From positions 118,492 through 182,491 of the forward strand of contig NZ_NGFO01000009.1 of the NCBI RefSeq assembly GCF_002149015.1: a stretch of 64,000 bases of DNA, written 5' to 3'. Positions 50,657-59,743 of the stretch are shown one piece after another. The notes below the pieces were generated by a model that worked only from the letters and a program-made list of their open reading frames with translations, was not told the origin of the DNA and made no database searches. The position numbers and the translations under genes are program-made. Origin of the DNA: Gordonia lacunae (GTDB taxonomy: Bacteria; Actinomycetota; Actinomycetes; Mycobacteriales; Mycobacteriaceae). Position 1 is the first letter of the stretch, and every line of letters starts with the position of its first letter.

Positions 50657-52501
50657 CCCCCGCCTCGCTCGCCGCGACCCCATCGGTCCGGCAGCGGTGA
50701 AACACCCCTCGCGCAGCTCGACTCGCCGGTCGGCGAGTTCGAGAACGCGCGGGTCGTGGCTGATGAGAAGCGTGGTCCGGGTGGACGCGATCGTCGCGAG
50801 TGGTCCCAGGATCTCACCGACGCTCTCGTCGTCGAGACCGGTGGTCGGTTCGTCGAGGACGAGCACCGGCCGGTCCCGCAGGACCGTGCGCGCCAGTGCG
50901 ATCCGCTGTCGCTGACCGCCGGACAGATTCTCTCCTCGTTCGGTGACCTCGGCGTCGAAGCCGCCGTTCATCGCCGAGATGAAGCCGGCCGCACCCGCGG
51001 TCCTCGCGGCCTCGACGATGTCGGCCTCCGTGGCGGTGTCGTCGCCGAAGCGGATGTTCTCGGCGATCGTGCCGCGCATCAGGGCCGGTTGCTGGTGCAG
51101 CACCGACAGGTGCGCCCGCAACCCGGCCACGTCGAGATCGCGGATGTCGGTGCCGTTCAACCGGATCGTGCCGGTATCGGGGTCGTACAGACGCAGCAGC
51201 AGGTACGTCAGGGTGCTCTTGCCGGCGCCGCTGGGACCCGTGATCGCCAACGTCTCACCCGCGCGGATCTCCAGTTCGGCGTCCTCGAAGACCGGACACC
51301 TGCTGTCCGGGTACGCGAAAGACACGCCGGTCAGCGTCAGGGTCGCCGGGCCGGAGTCCGCGACCACGGGTGAGGCAGGGGCCCGGACGGTGACACCCGA
51401 CTCAGCAGGGTCGGGCTCGGGTTCGACGAGATGCTCTTCGGCAGCACCCATCGGCGCGTCGAGGACCTGGGCCACCCGCTCGGCACTCGCGGTCGCGGAC
51501 GTGACCTCGACGACCAGGCCGCCCAGCGTCTGGATCTGCGGGTAGAGGTAGCCGAGGTAGCCCGTGAGGGCGATGAGTGTGCCCAATTGCGCCTCGCCGC
51601 GGGAGATCTGCCACGCCCCGACTGCGATGACGGCGATCATGCACAGCACCTCGACGACCGTGACGGCCTCGGCGAAGGCGGCGTCGGCCCGCAGTTCGGA
51701 CATCCGGGCATCACGCCACCGCCGGCTCTGGTCTCCGACGCGACGCCGGTGACGCGCGGTCTGATTGTCTGCCTGCAATGCCACCATGGCGCCGATCCCC
51801 TCGGCGACCAGCGAACTGATCTGCCCGGCCGCCTCCCGCTCCCGGCGCGAGGCGCGTTTCACCGCGGCACCGAATCGACGGGCGATCAACCAGAGCAGCG
51901 GCGCGAGGATCGCCGCGATCAGCGCCAGCTGCCAGTTCGTCACGAACGCCGCGAGACCATAGACCAGCACGCTCACCGCCGCGACGACGCCGGCGACCAC
52001 CCCCGACGACAACAGACTGTCGACCGCCTCGACATCACCGGTGTTGCGCGACACCAGGTCTCCGCTCCCGAACCGGCTCCGCGCATGCGGCGCGAGCCGC
52101 TGGGTGTGCGTATACAACTGATCGCGGAGGCGCAGCAGCACCGTCTCGGTGACGTTTCCGGTGAGCATCCCGCCGGCGTACGACGTCACCGCGCCGAGCA
52201 CCGACACCCCGACCCAGATCATCATCGGTGTCCTGAGCGCGCTGAGGTCCCCGGTCACGAGCACCTCGTCGACGATGTGGCCGAACAGCGCGACGGTGAC
52301 GACCGTGGTGCCCACCTGCACGAGGTGGAAGACGACCGCGACGGCGAGCTGCCACCGTAGGCCGGCGAGCAGCGGGGCGAACCGCCGGACGGTGGCCGGC
52401 ACGGAAAGCGTCGCCGGCCCGGTGCCGGAACCCGACATAGCTGGCGCCGACTCCGGCACGGCTCGATCGTCAGCCGTTCTCGATTCGGTTGCGGTGCTCA
52501 C
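50591..52501 (-). CDS. ABC exporter half-transporter (third, homodimer type)
   Basis: The product has 636 residues with six helices (about 40-310) and an ATP-binding domain with Walker A GPSGAGKST, signature LSGGQRQR, Walker B LVLDEPTTGLDD and H-loop LISHDPRV, all canonical, so it can work as a homodimer. GTG 52501 with GAGAAG upstream is preferred over ATG 52576. Its last 66 nt overlap the 3' end of the convergent mycolyltransferase gene. It probably exports drugs, lipids or peptides. Confidence 0.9.
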   Translation of the reverse strand: MSTATESRTADDRAVPESAPAMSGSGTGPATLSVPATVRRFAPLLAGLRWQLAVAVVFHLVQVGTTVVTVALFGHIVDEVLVTGDLSALRTPMMIWVGVSVLGAVTSYAGGMLTGNVTETVLLRLRDQLYTHTQRLAPHARSRFGSGDLVSRNTGDVEAVDSLLSSGVVAGVVAAVSVLVYGLAAFVTNWQLALIAAILAPLLWLIARRFGAAVKRASRREREAAGQISSLVAEGIGAMVALQADNQTARHRRRVGDQSRRWRDARMSELRADAAFAEAVTVVEVLCMIAVIAVGAWQISRGEAQLGTLIALTGYLGYLYPQIQTLGGLVVEVTSATASAERVAQVLDAPMGAAEEHLVEPEPDPAESGVTVRAPASPVVADSGPATLTLTGVSFAYPDSRCPVFEDAELEIRAGETLAITGPSGAGKSTLTYLLLRLYDPDTGTIRLNGTDIRDLDVAGLRAHLSVLHQQPALMRGTIAENIRFGDDTATEADIVEAARTAGAAGFISAMNGGFDAEVTERGENLSGGQRQRIALARTVLRDRPVLVLDEPTTGLDDESVGEILGPLATIASTRTTLLISHDPRVLELADRRVELREGCFTAAGPMGSRRARRGLPEGALVERPRTVQLVLPVQP

Positions 52502-52632
52502 TTCTCTTCTCGCTCCTCGCTGGCGGGACGGGACCGCCGCGACCGACACTACGGCCGATGACCGTTGAAAACCCATGCGAGAAAGCCGGTTACAGGAGAC
52601 TCACAGCGACACCGCAGCGACCGGACAAAAAA

Positions 52633-52670
52633 CCGCGGGGCGGGAATCCGTTCGGATTCCCGCCCCGCGG
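52633..52670 (-). terminator. strong terminator of the mspA pair
   Basis: CCGCGGGGCGGGAATCCG and CGGATTCCCGCCCCGCGG form an 18-bp perfect stem. On the minus strand it is followed by a run of six T residues, so it ends the porin transcript just after the second stop. Confidence 0.92.
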
Positions 52671-52689
52671 CGTGGAGAGAAAGAGTCGA

Positions 52690-53376
52690 TCAGCCGAGAC
52701 TGAACGGCTTGCCGTTCAGCGCCACGACACCCTTGACGGCGTCGGTGCTGACGGTCACCTGGATGAAGGCGCGAGCCGCGGCGTAGCCGGCGCAGCTCTC
52801 GACCTTGAACTGCTCCTGGCTGAAGACGACGCCACCCTTCTGACCCTTGAAGGTGTAGGCGTTCACGTTGTAGTTCTTGTACGCGGTGTCGTCGCCGGAG
52901 GTCTCGTTGACGAGCCACTGACGCTTGACCTCGCCCGGGCCGAGCGAGAAGCCGCCGCCGACCTCTTCGCCGTCGAGGCCGCCGCCGACGGTGACGTTCG
53001 ACGGGTCGCTGTAGTCGAGTCCGCCCTGCAGACCCGGCACAGAGGCCTCGCCGCCGCCGAAGTTGACCTGGCAACCGACGTCGTAGCCGACCTTGATCGA
53101 GCCACCCTCGGCCTTGCCGCCGACGGTCACGCGGACCTTGCCCGACAGCCAGACCTCACGGGTGGTGGGCACGTTGCTGATCGGACGCTGGACGTTGACG
53201 TACTCGTCGAACAGCTGAACGGTGACGGGGGTGCCGTCGACCAGGGTCTTGGTGATGGTGCCACCCGCGAGCGGGCCGGCGGTGGCGCCGCCGGCGCCCA
53301 GGCTGGTGAGGCCCATCGCGACGGCACCGGTGATACCGGCCGCCGCAACCACGCGACGCGTGATGTTCTTCTTCAT
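52690..53376 (-). CDS. MspA-family mycomembrane porin
   Basis: The product has 228 residues with a signal peptide (KKNITRR start, cleavage near ATA-GP at about residue 33). The mature beta-rich part holds the MspA hallmarks: a GCQV segment near residue 101, ESCAGYAAARAF near residue 190 and a C-terminal GKPFSLG. The two Cys could form a disulfide. MspA proteins form octameric goblet-shaped channels in the mycolic-acid outer membrane. It is the distal gene of a pair, 70 bp after the first. Confidence 0.92.
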   Translation of the reverse strand: MKKNITRRVVAAAGITGAVAMGLTSLGAGGATAGPLAGGTITKTLVDGTPVTVQLFDEYVNVQRPISNVPTTREVWLSGKVRVTVGGKAEGGSIKVGYDVGCQVNFGGGEASVPGLQGGLDYSDPSNVTVGGGLDGEEVGGGFSLGPGEVKRQWLVNETSGDDTAYKNYNVNAYTFKGQKGGVVFSQEQFKVESCAGYAAARAFIQVTVSTDAVKGVVALNGKPFSLG

Positions 53377-53446
53377 GATTCCCCTTCGTGGAATATCGAT
53401 CTGCTCAGGGCAGACAAGTCAGGTGGAGCTGGTTTATCTGAGCTGA

Positions 53447-54088
53447 TCAGCCGATGGTGAAGGGCTGGCCGTACAGGGTGGACTGGATCAGGGTGCCTTC
53501 GCCGCTGACCTTGCCGTCGTCAGTGCTGTAGCCCTTGGCGCCGATGGTCTTGACCGCCGAACGAGCCGAGGCGTAGCCACCGCACTGGTTGAGGTTGAAA
53601 GAGAGCTGCGACAGCTGGACGGCTGCGACACCGGAGTCGGAGAAGTCCTTGTCGGTGATGTCGACGACCGCGACCTGACCGGGCTTCAGCGGGAGGCCGA
53701 GCGAGCCGGACAGCGTGGTGGCGGTGAGGCTGATCGCGCCGCTGAGGTCCAGCGTGATGCCGCTGACGTCGACCTGGCAGCCGATGATGTACTTCACGGC
53801 CAGGTTGCCGCCGACGCCTGCCGACGCCTTACCGGAGTAGGTGCCGGAGATCACGAAGCCGCGCGAGGCGGGGTTGTTCGCGACGGTCGGGATCGGGTAG
53901 GCACTCTCGGCGGTACGCCACGTCTGAATGGACTCACCGTCGATGCCGGTCGCGTTCTTGTAACCATTCGGCAGCTTCACTGCCGACGCCTCACCGGCAC
54001 CCATGCCGGCCAGGCCCACGACCGCGGCCGAGGCGATCGCGACCGCGCCCGCGGCGCGGCGCAGCCCAAGCTTGCTGAACTTGCTCAT
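53447..54088 (-). CDS. MspA-family mycomembrane porin
   Basis: The product has 213 residues with a signal peptide (cleavage near ASA-VK at about residue 36). Hallmarks are IGCQVDVSG, NQCGGYASARSAV and C-terminal GQPFTIG. It resembles the downstream copy in layout but differs much in sequence, so the duplication is old. GAGGGA lies 5 nt before ATG 54088. Hydrophilic solutes would cross the outer membrane through this channel. Confidence 0.92.
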   Translation of the reverse strand: MSKFSKLGLRRAAGAVAIASAAVVGLAGMGAGEASAVKLPNGYKNATGIDGESIQTWRTAESAYPIPTVANNPASRGFVISGTYSGKASAGVGGNLAVKYIIGCQVDVSGITLDLSGAISLTATTLSGSLGLPLKPGQVAVVDITDKDFSDSGVAAVQLSQLSFNLNQCGGYASARSAVKTIGAKGYSTDDGKVSGEGTLIQSTLYGQPFTIG

Positions 54089-54481
54089 TCGTTCCCTCTC
54101 ACAGGATTCGGCTGTTACCCCGCGGAATGCACTCACACCCGCAAGTCATGACCCTCGACGTTCGATGGGCTTCCACACAGTTACCACTAAGCGCGCTCTT
54201 ACGCATGTCTTAGCTGTCGTTAAGAATCCATCGAATTCCTGGTCACTGCTGCGTTGTCATTCGCGACAGATCGCAGGACTACCCCCGGTCCCCGACTCTG
54301 GGGACCGGCGTGTCGTCGAGCCGAACGTTATCGGAGGGGTCTCAAGTGGGGCAACAGGAGGACTCGAGCGTGTCACGAACAGGCCACGCACCATCGTGAA
54401 TACCGAATTCGCCAGCGATCGAAAGGCGAAAGTTAACGACAGGAAAACACCCTGCTGTGCCCGCGTGCGGGACGCTCCTAC
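54089..54481. other. promoter region of the mspA pair, no gene
   Basis: This 393-bp stretch is less GC-rich in its middle (54170-54240) and probably holds the porin promoter and control sites. I see no clear -35/-10 pair, open frame or repeat. Confidence 0.4.
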
Positions 54482-54685
54482 TCACTCGTAATGAGGCGGT
54501 CGTTGCGCTTCGAACCAATCCTTAGAACGCCCTGTGTGATGTTGATCACTATCGTCTGAAGTCAGTTCAGGAAGGTCGTCCCCGAACACCGAATCGAGGC
54601 GACGACGCCGCGCAGCTCGATGCTGCGCGGCGTCATCATCGCTGCTCATCGCGGATTTCTCGGGGCCTGCGGGCTCGTGTGCCAC
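54482..54685 (-). CDS. small acidic conserved protein
   Basis: The product has 67 residues: an acidic/basic N-terminal stretch, RRRRLDSVFGDDLPELTSDD and a C-terminal DWFEAQRPPHY. A protein of this size with a VFGD..PE..D and terminal PPH segment is common next to moaB2 in mycolic-acid actinomycetes. It is soluble, no function known. An alternative ATG lies at 54649. Confidence 0.65.
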   Translation of the reverse strand: MAHEPAGPEKSAMSSDDDAAQHRAARRRRLDSVFGDDLPELTSDDSDQHHTGRSKDWFEAQRPPHYE

Positions 54686-54794
54686 CGGGTCAGATGTCCA
54701 ATCGAGAGGCGGTCATCGCCCTGTTAACCAGGGGTTTTCTTAGCATTGCTGAACAGATTTCGCAGCCCAGAAACGGTGGGCTGAGCGACCTGGA

Positions 54795-55463
54795 TCAGAA
54801 CTCGCTGATCGACTCGATCACGTACTTCGCGAGGGGCGCCGCGGTCGCCATGCCGTCGCGCACGGCCGCGCGCGAATTGGCCAGGTTCACCACCAGCGTC
54901 TGGCCGCTGATTCCAGCCAGGCCGCGCGAAAGTCCACCATCAGTGGCCCCCGCGGCGAGGCCGGAGCTGCGGACGGCCTCTTCGATGCCGCGCAGACGTC
55001 GATCCAGGAGGGGTTCGGTCGCCTCCGGCGTCACATCCCGGGCGCCGACGCCCACCCCGCCCACCGACACCACGAGGTCCACCCCGCCGATCACCGCGGT
55101 GTTGAGGGCGTTGCGGATCTCCACCTCGTCGCCGGAGACGACGACAGCGGCGTCGACGTGGAACCCGGCCTCGGCGAGCAACTCGCTCACGAGAGGGCCG
55201 AGCAGACGCTGATCCTCGCCGTGCGCCGCTTCGTCGTCGACCACGACGACCAGTGCGCGGCCGATCTCCTCACCCTGCGGACGGTGGGTGGCCTGCTCGT
55301 GCCGGGCGACGAATTCACGCGCCGCGGCGTCGGCGGCGACCACATCCGCGGGATCGACCGGTCCCGGACCGCCCGCGAGACGGACGTCCAGCGAGTTCTC
55401 GTCGATGTCGGTCTCGGCGGAGACGACGGTGTTACCCGGTTTGCGCGAAGCAGCGTCGGACAT
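54795..55463 (-). CDS. moaB2: MoaB2/MogA-like molybdopterin-binding domain protein
   Basis: The product has 222 residues. The first about 65 are an extension absent from most MoaB proteins. The MoCF domain follows with VVVVDDEA, GGVGVGARDVTPEA (usually GGTG..., here Val replaces Thr), and GLSRGLAGISG. It should bind molybdopterin and act in cofactor synthesis or regulation, as Rv0984 next to pepD in M. tuberculosis. Position downstream of pepD on the same strand is conserved. Confidence 0.87.
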   Translation of the reverse strand: MSDAASRKPGNTVVSAETDIDENSLDVRLAGGPGPVDPADVVAADAAAREFVARHEQATHRPQGEEIGRALVVVVDDEAAHGEDQRLLGPLVSELLAEAGFHVDAAVVVSGDEVEIRNALNTAVIGGVDLVVSVGGVGVGARDVTPEATEPLLDRRLRGIEEAVRSSGLAAGATDGGLSRGLAGISGQTLVVNLANSRAAVRDGMATAAPLAKYVIESISEF

Positions 55464-55601
55464 GACAGGCCCTTTCTATGGGTGGGACCGTCGAAACGGT
55501 CTTTCGTGCTGCGCTGCGCCGCGACCCGGGACGGGCGTCGGTGCAGCCTCTTCGATGCAGTTGTTCCTTCGGCGGAGGCGATTCCGCCGGCGAGTACCGC
55601 C

Positions 55602-57104
55602 TCAGCCGACTTCGAGCGTCCCCAGCTTCACCTGTGCGGTCTTGGTCGCGCCGTTGTCGACGTAGGTCACGGTGACCGTGTCGCCCGGGGCGTGCGACCG
55701 GACTGCGGCCACGAGAGCGTCCCCGGAGGAGATGGCGCGGTCGTCGACCTTGGTGATGACCGCGTCGTCGGGGATGCCCGCACTGGCTGCCGGGCCGCCG
55801 GGCGACACCGCGGTCACCACGGCACCCGGTGCGTCGGACGCTCCGCTCGGCCGCACCGACACCCCGATGTTGGCGTGGGTGGCCTTGCCGGTCGATTCGA
55901 GTTCGCGGGCCACCCGGATGGCCTGGTCGATCGGGATCGCGAACCCGAGTCCGATGCTGCCACCGGCCTGTTCCTCGCCCCCGCCGAGGGTGGCGATGGC
56001 GGTGTTGATGCCGATCAGCGCACCCCGTGCGTTCACGAGTGCACCGCCCGAGTTGCCGGGGTTGATCGCGGCGTCGGTCTGGATGGCGTCGATGACCGAG
56101 GTGGTGTTGGTTCCGGGGTCACGCGAGGTCAGCACCGGCCGGTTGAGCGCACTGATGATCCCGGTCGTGACGGTGCCCGCGAGCCCGAGGGGCGAGCCGA
56201 TCGCGATCACGTCCTGCCCGACGGCGAGATTGTTCGAGTTGCCGACGGTGATCGGCGTCAGGTCGTTGCGGTCGACCTTGATGACGGCGATGTCGGAGAT
56301 GGGGTCGGCGCCCAGGACACGGGCCTGCGACCGCGAACCGTCGGCGAAGTTGACCGCGACGCGCGATGCCGGAGCGTCGCCGCCGGCGCTGACGACGTGA
56401 TTGTTCGTCATGATGACGCCGTCATCGCTGAGCACGACCCCCGAGCCGGAGCCCATCGCCCCGCCGGACGCCACCTCGATGGAGACCACCGACGGAGTGA
56501 CCCGGGCCGCGACCTCTTGGACGGACCCGGCGGGCGCGGCGACCGGGGCCGTGTTGCCGTTGCCGGGATCGCCGCCCAGTGGGCCGCTGCTGTTGCTGGA
56601 ACCGCCGTCGGAGTCGGCCAGGTTGTATCCGGCGACACCGCCTGCGCCGCCCGCGACCAGCGCCAGGACGAGGGCACCCACTCCCAGGGCCACGAGGCGT
56701 CCGCCACCACCCTTCTTCTTGGCAGGCGCGGTCGACGAGCCGTCCAGGCCGTGGCCCGGCGAGCCGGGCTGTGCGCCGAAGGGGGTCGGACCCGACTGTC
56801 CGTATGCCGGGCCCGGACCGTACGGCCCCTGCGGCGGGAACGGACTCGTGCCGGGACGGCCGTACGCCGACGTCGGTGCATTGTTGCCGGGGTAACCGGG
56901 TTGGCCGCCCGGTGCGGGGAAGGACCCGGACGGGGGGCCGAACGGTCCATTCGATGACGACTGCTCGTTCCCGGGCGCCGCGTGGTGGCCCCCGCCCGGT
57001 TGGCCGCCCCCGTGCTGGCCGCCGTGTTGACTTCCGCCGGGTTGACCACCGCCGTGCTGACCGCCCCCGTAGGAACCGTCACCGTGCGAACCGCCAGTCG
57101 TCAT
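55602..57104 (-). CDS. pepD: HtrA-like membrane serine protease PepD
   Basis: The product has 500 residues. A Gly/His/Gln-rich cytoplasmic N-terminus (about 1-130) precedes one helix near 140-160. A trypsin-like domain follows with His in TNNHVVSAG, Asp in DIAVIKVD and Ser in NPGNSGGALVN, then one PDZ domain (about 400-490). It degrades or refolds misfolded proteins outside the inner membrane under cell-envelope stress. As in M. tuberculosis, mprB and mprA lie directly upstream, and pepD is a known MprA target there. Confidence 0.92.
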   Translation of the reverse strand: MTTGGSHGDGSYGGGQHGGGQPGGSQHGGQHGGGQPGGGHHAAPGNEQSSSNGPFGPPSGSFPAPGGQPGYPGNNAPTSAYGRPGTSPFPPQGPYGPGPAYGQSGPTPFGAQPGSPGHGLDGSSTAPAKKKGGGGRLVALGVGALVLALVAGGAGGVAGYNLADSDGGSSNSSGPLGGDPGNGNTAPVAAPAGSVQEVAARVTPSVVSIEVASGGAMGSGSGVVLSDDGVIMTNNHVVSAGGDAPASRVAVNFADGSRSQARVLGADPISDIAVIKVDRNDLTPITVGNSNNLAVGQDVIAIGSPLGLAGTVTTGIISALNRPVLTSRDPGTNTTSVIDAIQTDAAINPGNSGGALVNARGALIGINTAIATLGGGEEQAGGSIGLGFAIPIDQAIRVARELESTGKATHANIGVSVRPSGASDAPGAVVTAVSPGGPAASAGIPDDAVITKVDDRAISSGDALVAAVRSHAPGDTVTVTYVDNGATKTAQVKLGTLEVG

Positions 57105-57327
57105 CTTCGTCTCTTCCTCGTCGGTCCGGCCCTGTGCTCGTGCTCGTCTGAGGAGCCGGTGCTGATCTGTTCCGATGAACGGGCCGGACCGATTCCTCGG
57201 TCCGATACCCGAACTGCGCCTTCGGTCAACCCTAGGTGATCGCTGACCAGGTCACACCGGGTGCGTACGGACCCGTTCACAGTCGCCGACAGCCGAGTCG
57301 TCGGCTCCGATGTCACCCGCTTCTCCT

Positions 57328-58863
57328 CTACTGACGAATCACCTGCGGGGATGGTTCCGCCGCAGTTGCCCGCCCCGGCAGGGTCATCCGGATCAGCGCT
57401 CCCCCCAGCGGCGACGTATCGGCCGCGACGGTGCCGCCGTGTCGTTCGACCACCTGACGCACGATCGCCAGTCCCAGGCCCGATCCCGGCATCGACCGCG
57501 ACTGGGTGGACCGATAGAACCGCTCGAACACGAGACCGCGGTCCTCCTCGGGGATGCCGGGGCCCGCATCGGCCACGGTGAGCTCCGCGCTCGACATCCC
57601 GACCTGGGTGAGGCCGACACTCACCGTCCGGCCCGGCGGACTCCACTTGGCCGCGTTGTCGAGCACGTTGAGGACCGCACGCGACAGGCCGTGCGCCTCG
57701 CCGAAGACGAACCACGGAGACAGGTCCACCTCGAACTCGACGTCGTTGCGGCGGCGTCGAACCCGTTCGAGCGCCTGCTCCACGATCTCCGCGAGGTCGA
57801 CCTCCTCATAGACCACCTCGGGGGCGTCTTCACGGGCGAGATCGACGAGATCGCCCACCAGCGTGGACAATTCCTCGATCTGCGCCACCACGTCGGCCCG
57901 CAACTCGATCATGTCGTCCTCGGGCACCGCCCGCGCCCCCGGCCGGCTCGCCGCGATCAGGAGCTCGAGATTGGTCCGCAGCGAGGTCAGCGGTGTCCGC
58001 AGCTCGTGCCCGGCGTCGGCGACGAGACGTGCCTGCCGGTCCCGCGATTCGTCGAGGGCACGCAGCATCGCATTGAAACTGGCGGTGAGCTTGGCCAATT
58101 CGTCGTTGCCCGTGACCGGGATCGGTGTCAGGTCGTTGGTCCGGGCGACACGTTCCACGGCCCGGTTGAGCCGGGCAACCGGGCGCAGTCCGGCGCGGGC
58201 CACCGTCGTCCCCGCCAGGGCGGCCAGTGCGACCCCGCCGCAGCCGACCACGAAGAGCACCCAGGCCAGGCGTTTGAGCACCCGGTCGGTCTGGATGAGA
58301 CTCTGCGCGAGCACCAGGGTGTTGCCGTCGTCGAGCTTGCGGGTCAGGACGCGCTGGTTACGCGTGGTGCGCAGACTCTGCTGGGTGGAACCGGGCACCG
58401 ACGGCGACCGGACGATGCCCCGTTCGACGTCGTCGAAGGGCACCTGGCCGATCAGGTATGTCTCACCGCTGGGCGTCACCAGCGCGATGGAGATGTTCGT
58501 GGAGAACACCGTTCCGGCCACCAGCTGTTCGGGCTGCGTGCGCAGCACCCCCGCTCGCGCGAGCGCCGCCATCCCGTCGGCGCGGCTCTCGAGCTGCTGG
58601 TCGACGTCGTTGTACATCGCGCGGAAGACGACGAAATACGCGGCGGCCGCCATCAGGCTCACCGAGACCAGGACGACGGTCGCCGACAAGATCGTCACCC
58701 GGGTGCGCAGCGACACCGCACGCATCAGCGGCATCGGTGCGCGCATCTCCTTCTCATCGGAACCGTCACCGGCGCCGTGCCCCGTGATCGCCCGGGTCAC
58801 CCGGTCGCGCAGGAGATCCCGCGTCTTCGGACGAGACGCGGAGTTCGACGACTTCCCGATCAC
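57328..58863 (-). CDS. mprB: sensor histidine kinase MprB
   Basis: The product has 511 residues. Two helices (about 65-85 and 200-220) enclose an extracytoplasmic sensor of about 115 residues. HAMP follows, then HisKA with the phospho-His in DAGHELRTPL near residue 287, and an ATPase domain with NVLDNAAKWSPPG and GPGIPEEDRGLVFERFYR. It senses envelope stress. The GTG start at 58863 overlaps the mprA stop by one base (TAGTG). It phosphorylates MprA. Confidence 0.93.
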   Translation of the reverse strand: MIGKSSNSASRPKTRDLLRDRVTRAITGHGAGDGSDEKEMRAPMPLMRAVSLRTRVTILSATVVLVSVSLMAAAAYFVVFRAMYNDVDQQLESRADGMAALARAGVLRTQPEQLVAGTVFSTNISIALVTPSGETYLIGQVPFDDVERGIVRSPSVPGSTQQSLRTTRNQRVLTRKLDDGNTLVLAQSLIQTDRVLKRLAWVLFVVGCGGVALAALAGTTVARAGLRPVARLNRAVERVARTNDLTPIPVTGNDELAKLTASFNAMLRALDESRDRQARLVADAGHELRTPLTSLRTNLELLIAASRPGARAVPEDDMIELRADVVAQIEELSTLVGDLVDLAREDAPEVVYEEVDLAEIVEQALERVRRRRNDVEFEVDLSPWFVFGEAHGLSRAVLNVLDNAAKWSPPGRTVSVGLTQVGMSSAELTVADAGPGIPEEDRGLVFERFYRSTQSRSMPGSGLGLAIVRQVVERHGGTVAADTSPLGGALIRMTLPGRATAAEPSPQVIRQ

Positions 58864-59549
58864 TACGGCGGCGTCTCCCGCAGGACATATCCGACGCCGC
58901 GCACGGTGTGGATCAGTCGCGGCTCACCGTCGGCCTCGGTCTTGCGCCGCAGGTAACCGACGTAGACCTCGAGCGCATTGCCCGACGTCGGGAAGTCGTA
59001 TCCCCACACCTCTTCCAGGATGCGGCTGCGCGACAACACCCGGCGCGGGTTGGCCATCAGCATCTCGAGCAGCGCGAACTCGGTGCGGGTCAGGCTGATC
59101 GAACGCTCGCCGCGGGTGACGTCCCGGGTGACGGGGTCGAGCGACAGATCGGCGAAGGTGAGGGTCTCCGAGTCCGCGTCGTCGTCGGGTGACGCACGAC
59201 GCAGCAGCGCGCGCAACCGGGCGAGGAGTTCTTCGAGCGCGAACGGTTTGGGCAGGTAGTCGTCGGCACCGGCGTCGAGGCCCGACACCCGCTCGGACAC
59301 CGAGTCGCGTGCGGTCAGCACGAGGATGGGGAGGTCGTCACCGGCCGAGCGGAGCCGGCGGCACACCTCGAGGCCGTCGAGGCGGGGCATCATGACGTCG
59401 AGGATCACCACGTCGGGCCGGTCGGCCAGGATCTTCTCGAGTGCCTCGATGCCATCGCCCGCGGTCTCGACGCTGTAGCCGTTGAAGGTGAGCGACCGTC
59501 GCAACGACTCCCGGACCGCCCGATCGTCGTCGACCACGAGAATGCGCAT
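58863..59549 (-). CDS. mprA: OmpR-type response regulator MprA
   Basis: The product has 228 residues. The receiver domain has DDD near residue 7, phospho-Asp in [13 protein letters not shown] near residue 50, and Lys in LPKPF. The winged-helix domain has [11 protein letters not shown] and [23 protein letters not shown] 59549 is chosen as it starts directly with MRILVVDDD. It is the first gene of mprA-mprB(-pepD) and, in M. tuberculosis, regulates itself, pepD and sigma-factor genes in envelope stress. Confidence 0.94.
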   Translation of the reverse strand: MRILVVDDDRAVRESLRRSLTFNGYSVETAGDGIEALEKILADRPDVVILDVMMPRLDGLEVCRRLRSAGDDLPILVLTARDSVSERVSGLDAGADDYLPKPFALEELLARLRALLRRASPDDDADSETLTFADLSLDPVTRDVTRGERSISLTRTEFALLEMLMANPRRVLSRSRILEEVWGYDFPTSGNALEVYVGYLRRKTEADGEPRLIHTVRGVGYVLRETPP

Positions 59550-59743
59550 GGCTACAGTCTTATCCACCCCGGCTGAGATCCGGCTGAGCAACGCCGAAAC
59601 CCGCCCATTCAGGTGACAGAGTCGGCGCTCACCTGCGGTTCTCACGACCTTTCACATCCGGGACCAGGTCCTGTGAGGTCAAGTTGATGGATGCGTAACG
59701 CCGGGCTTCGGGTCGCGAAACATCGACCTCCGAGGCTGGACCC

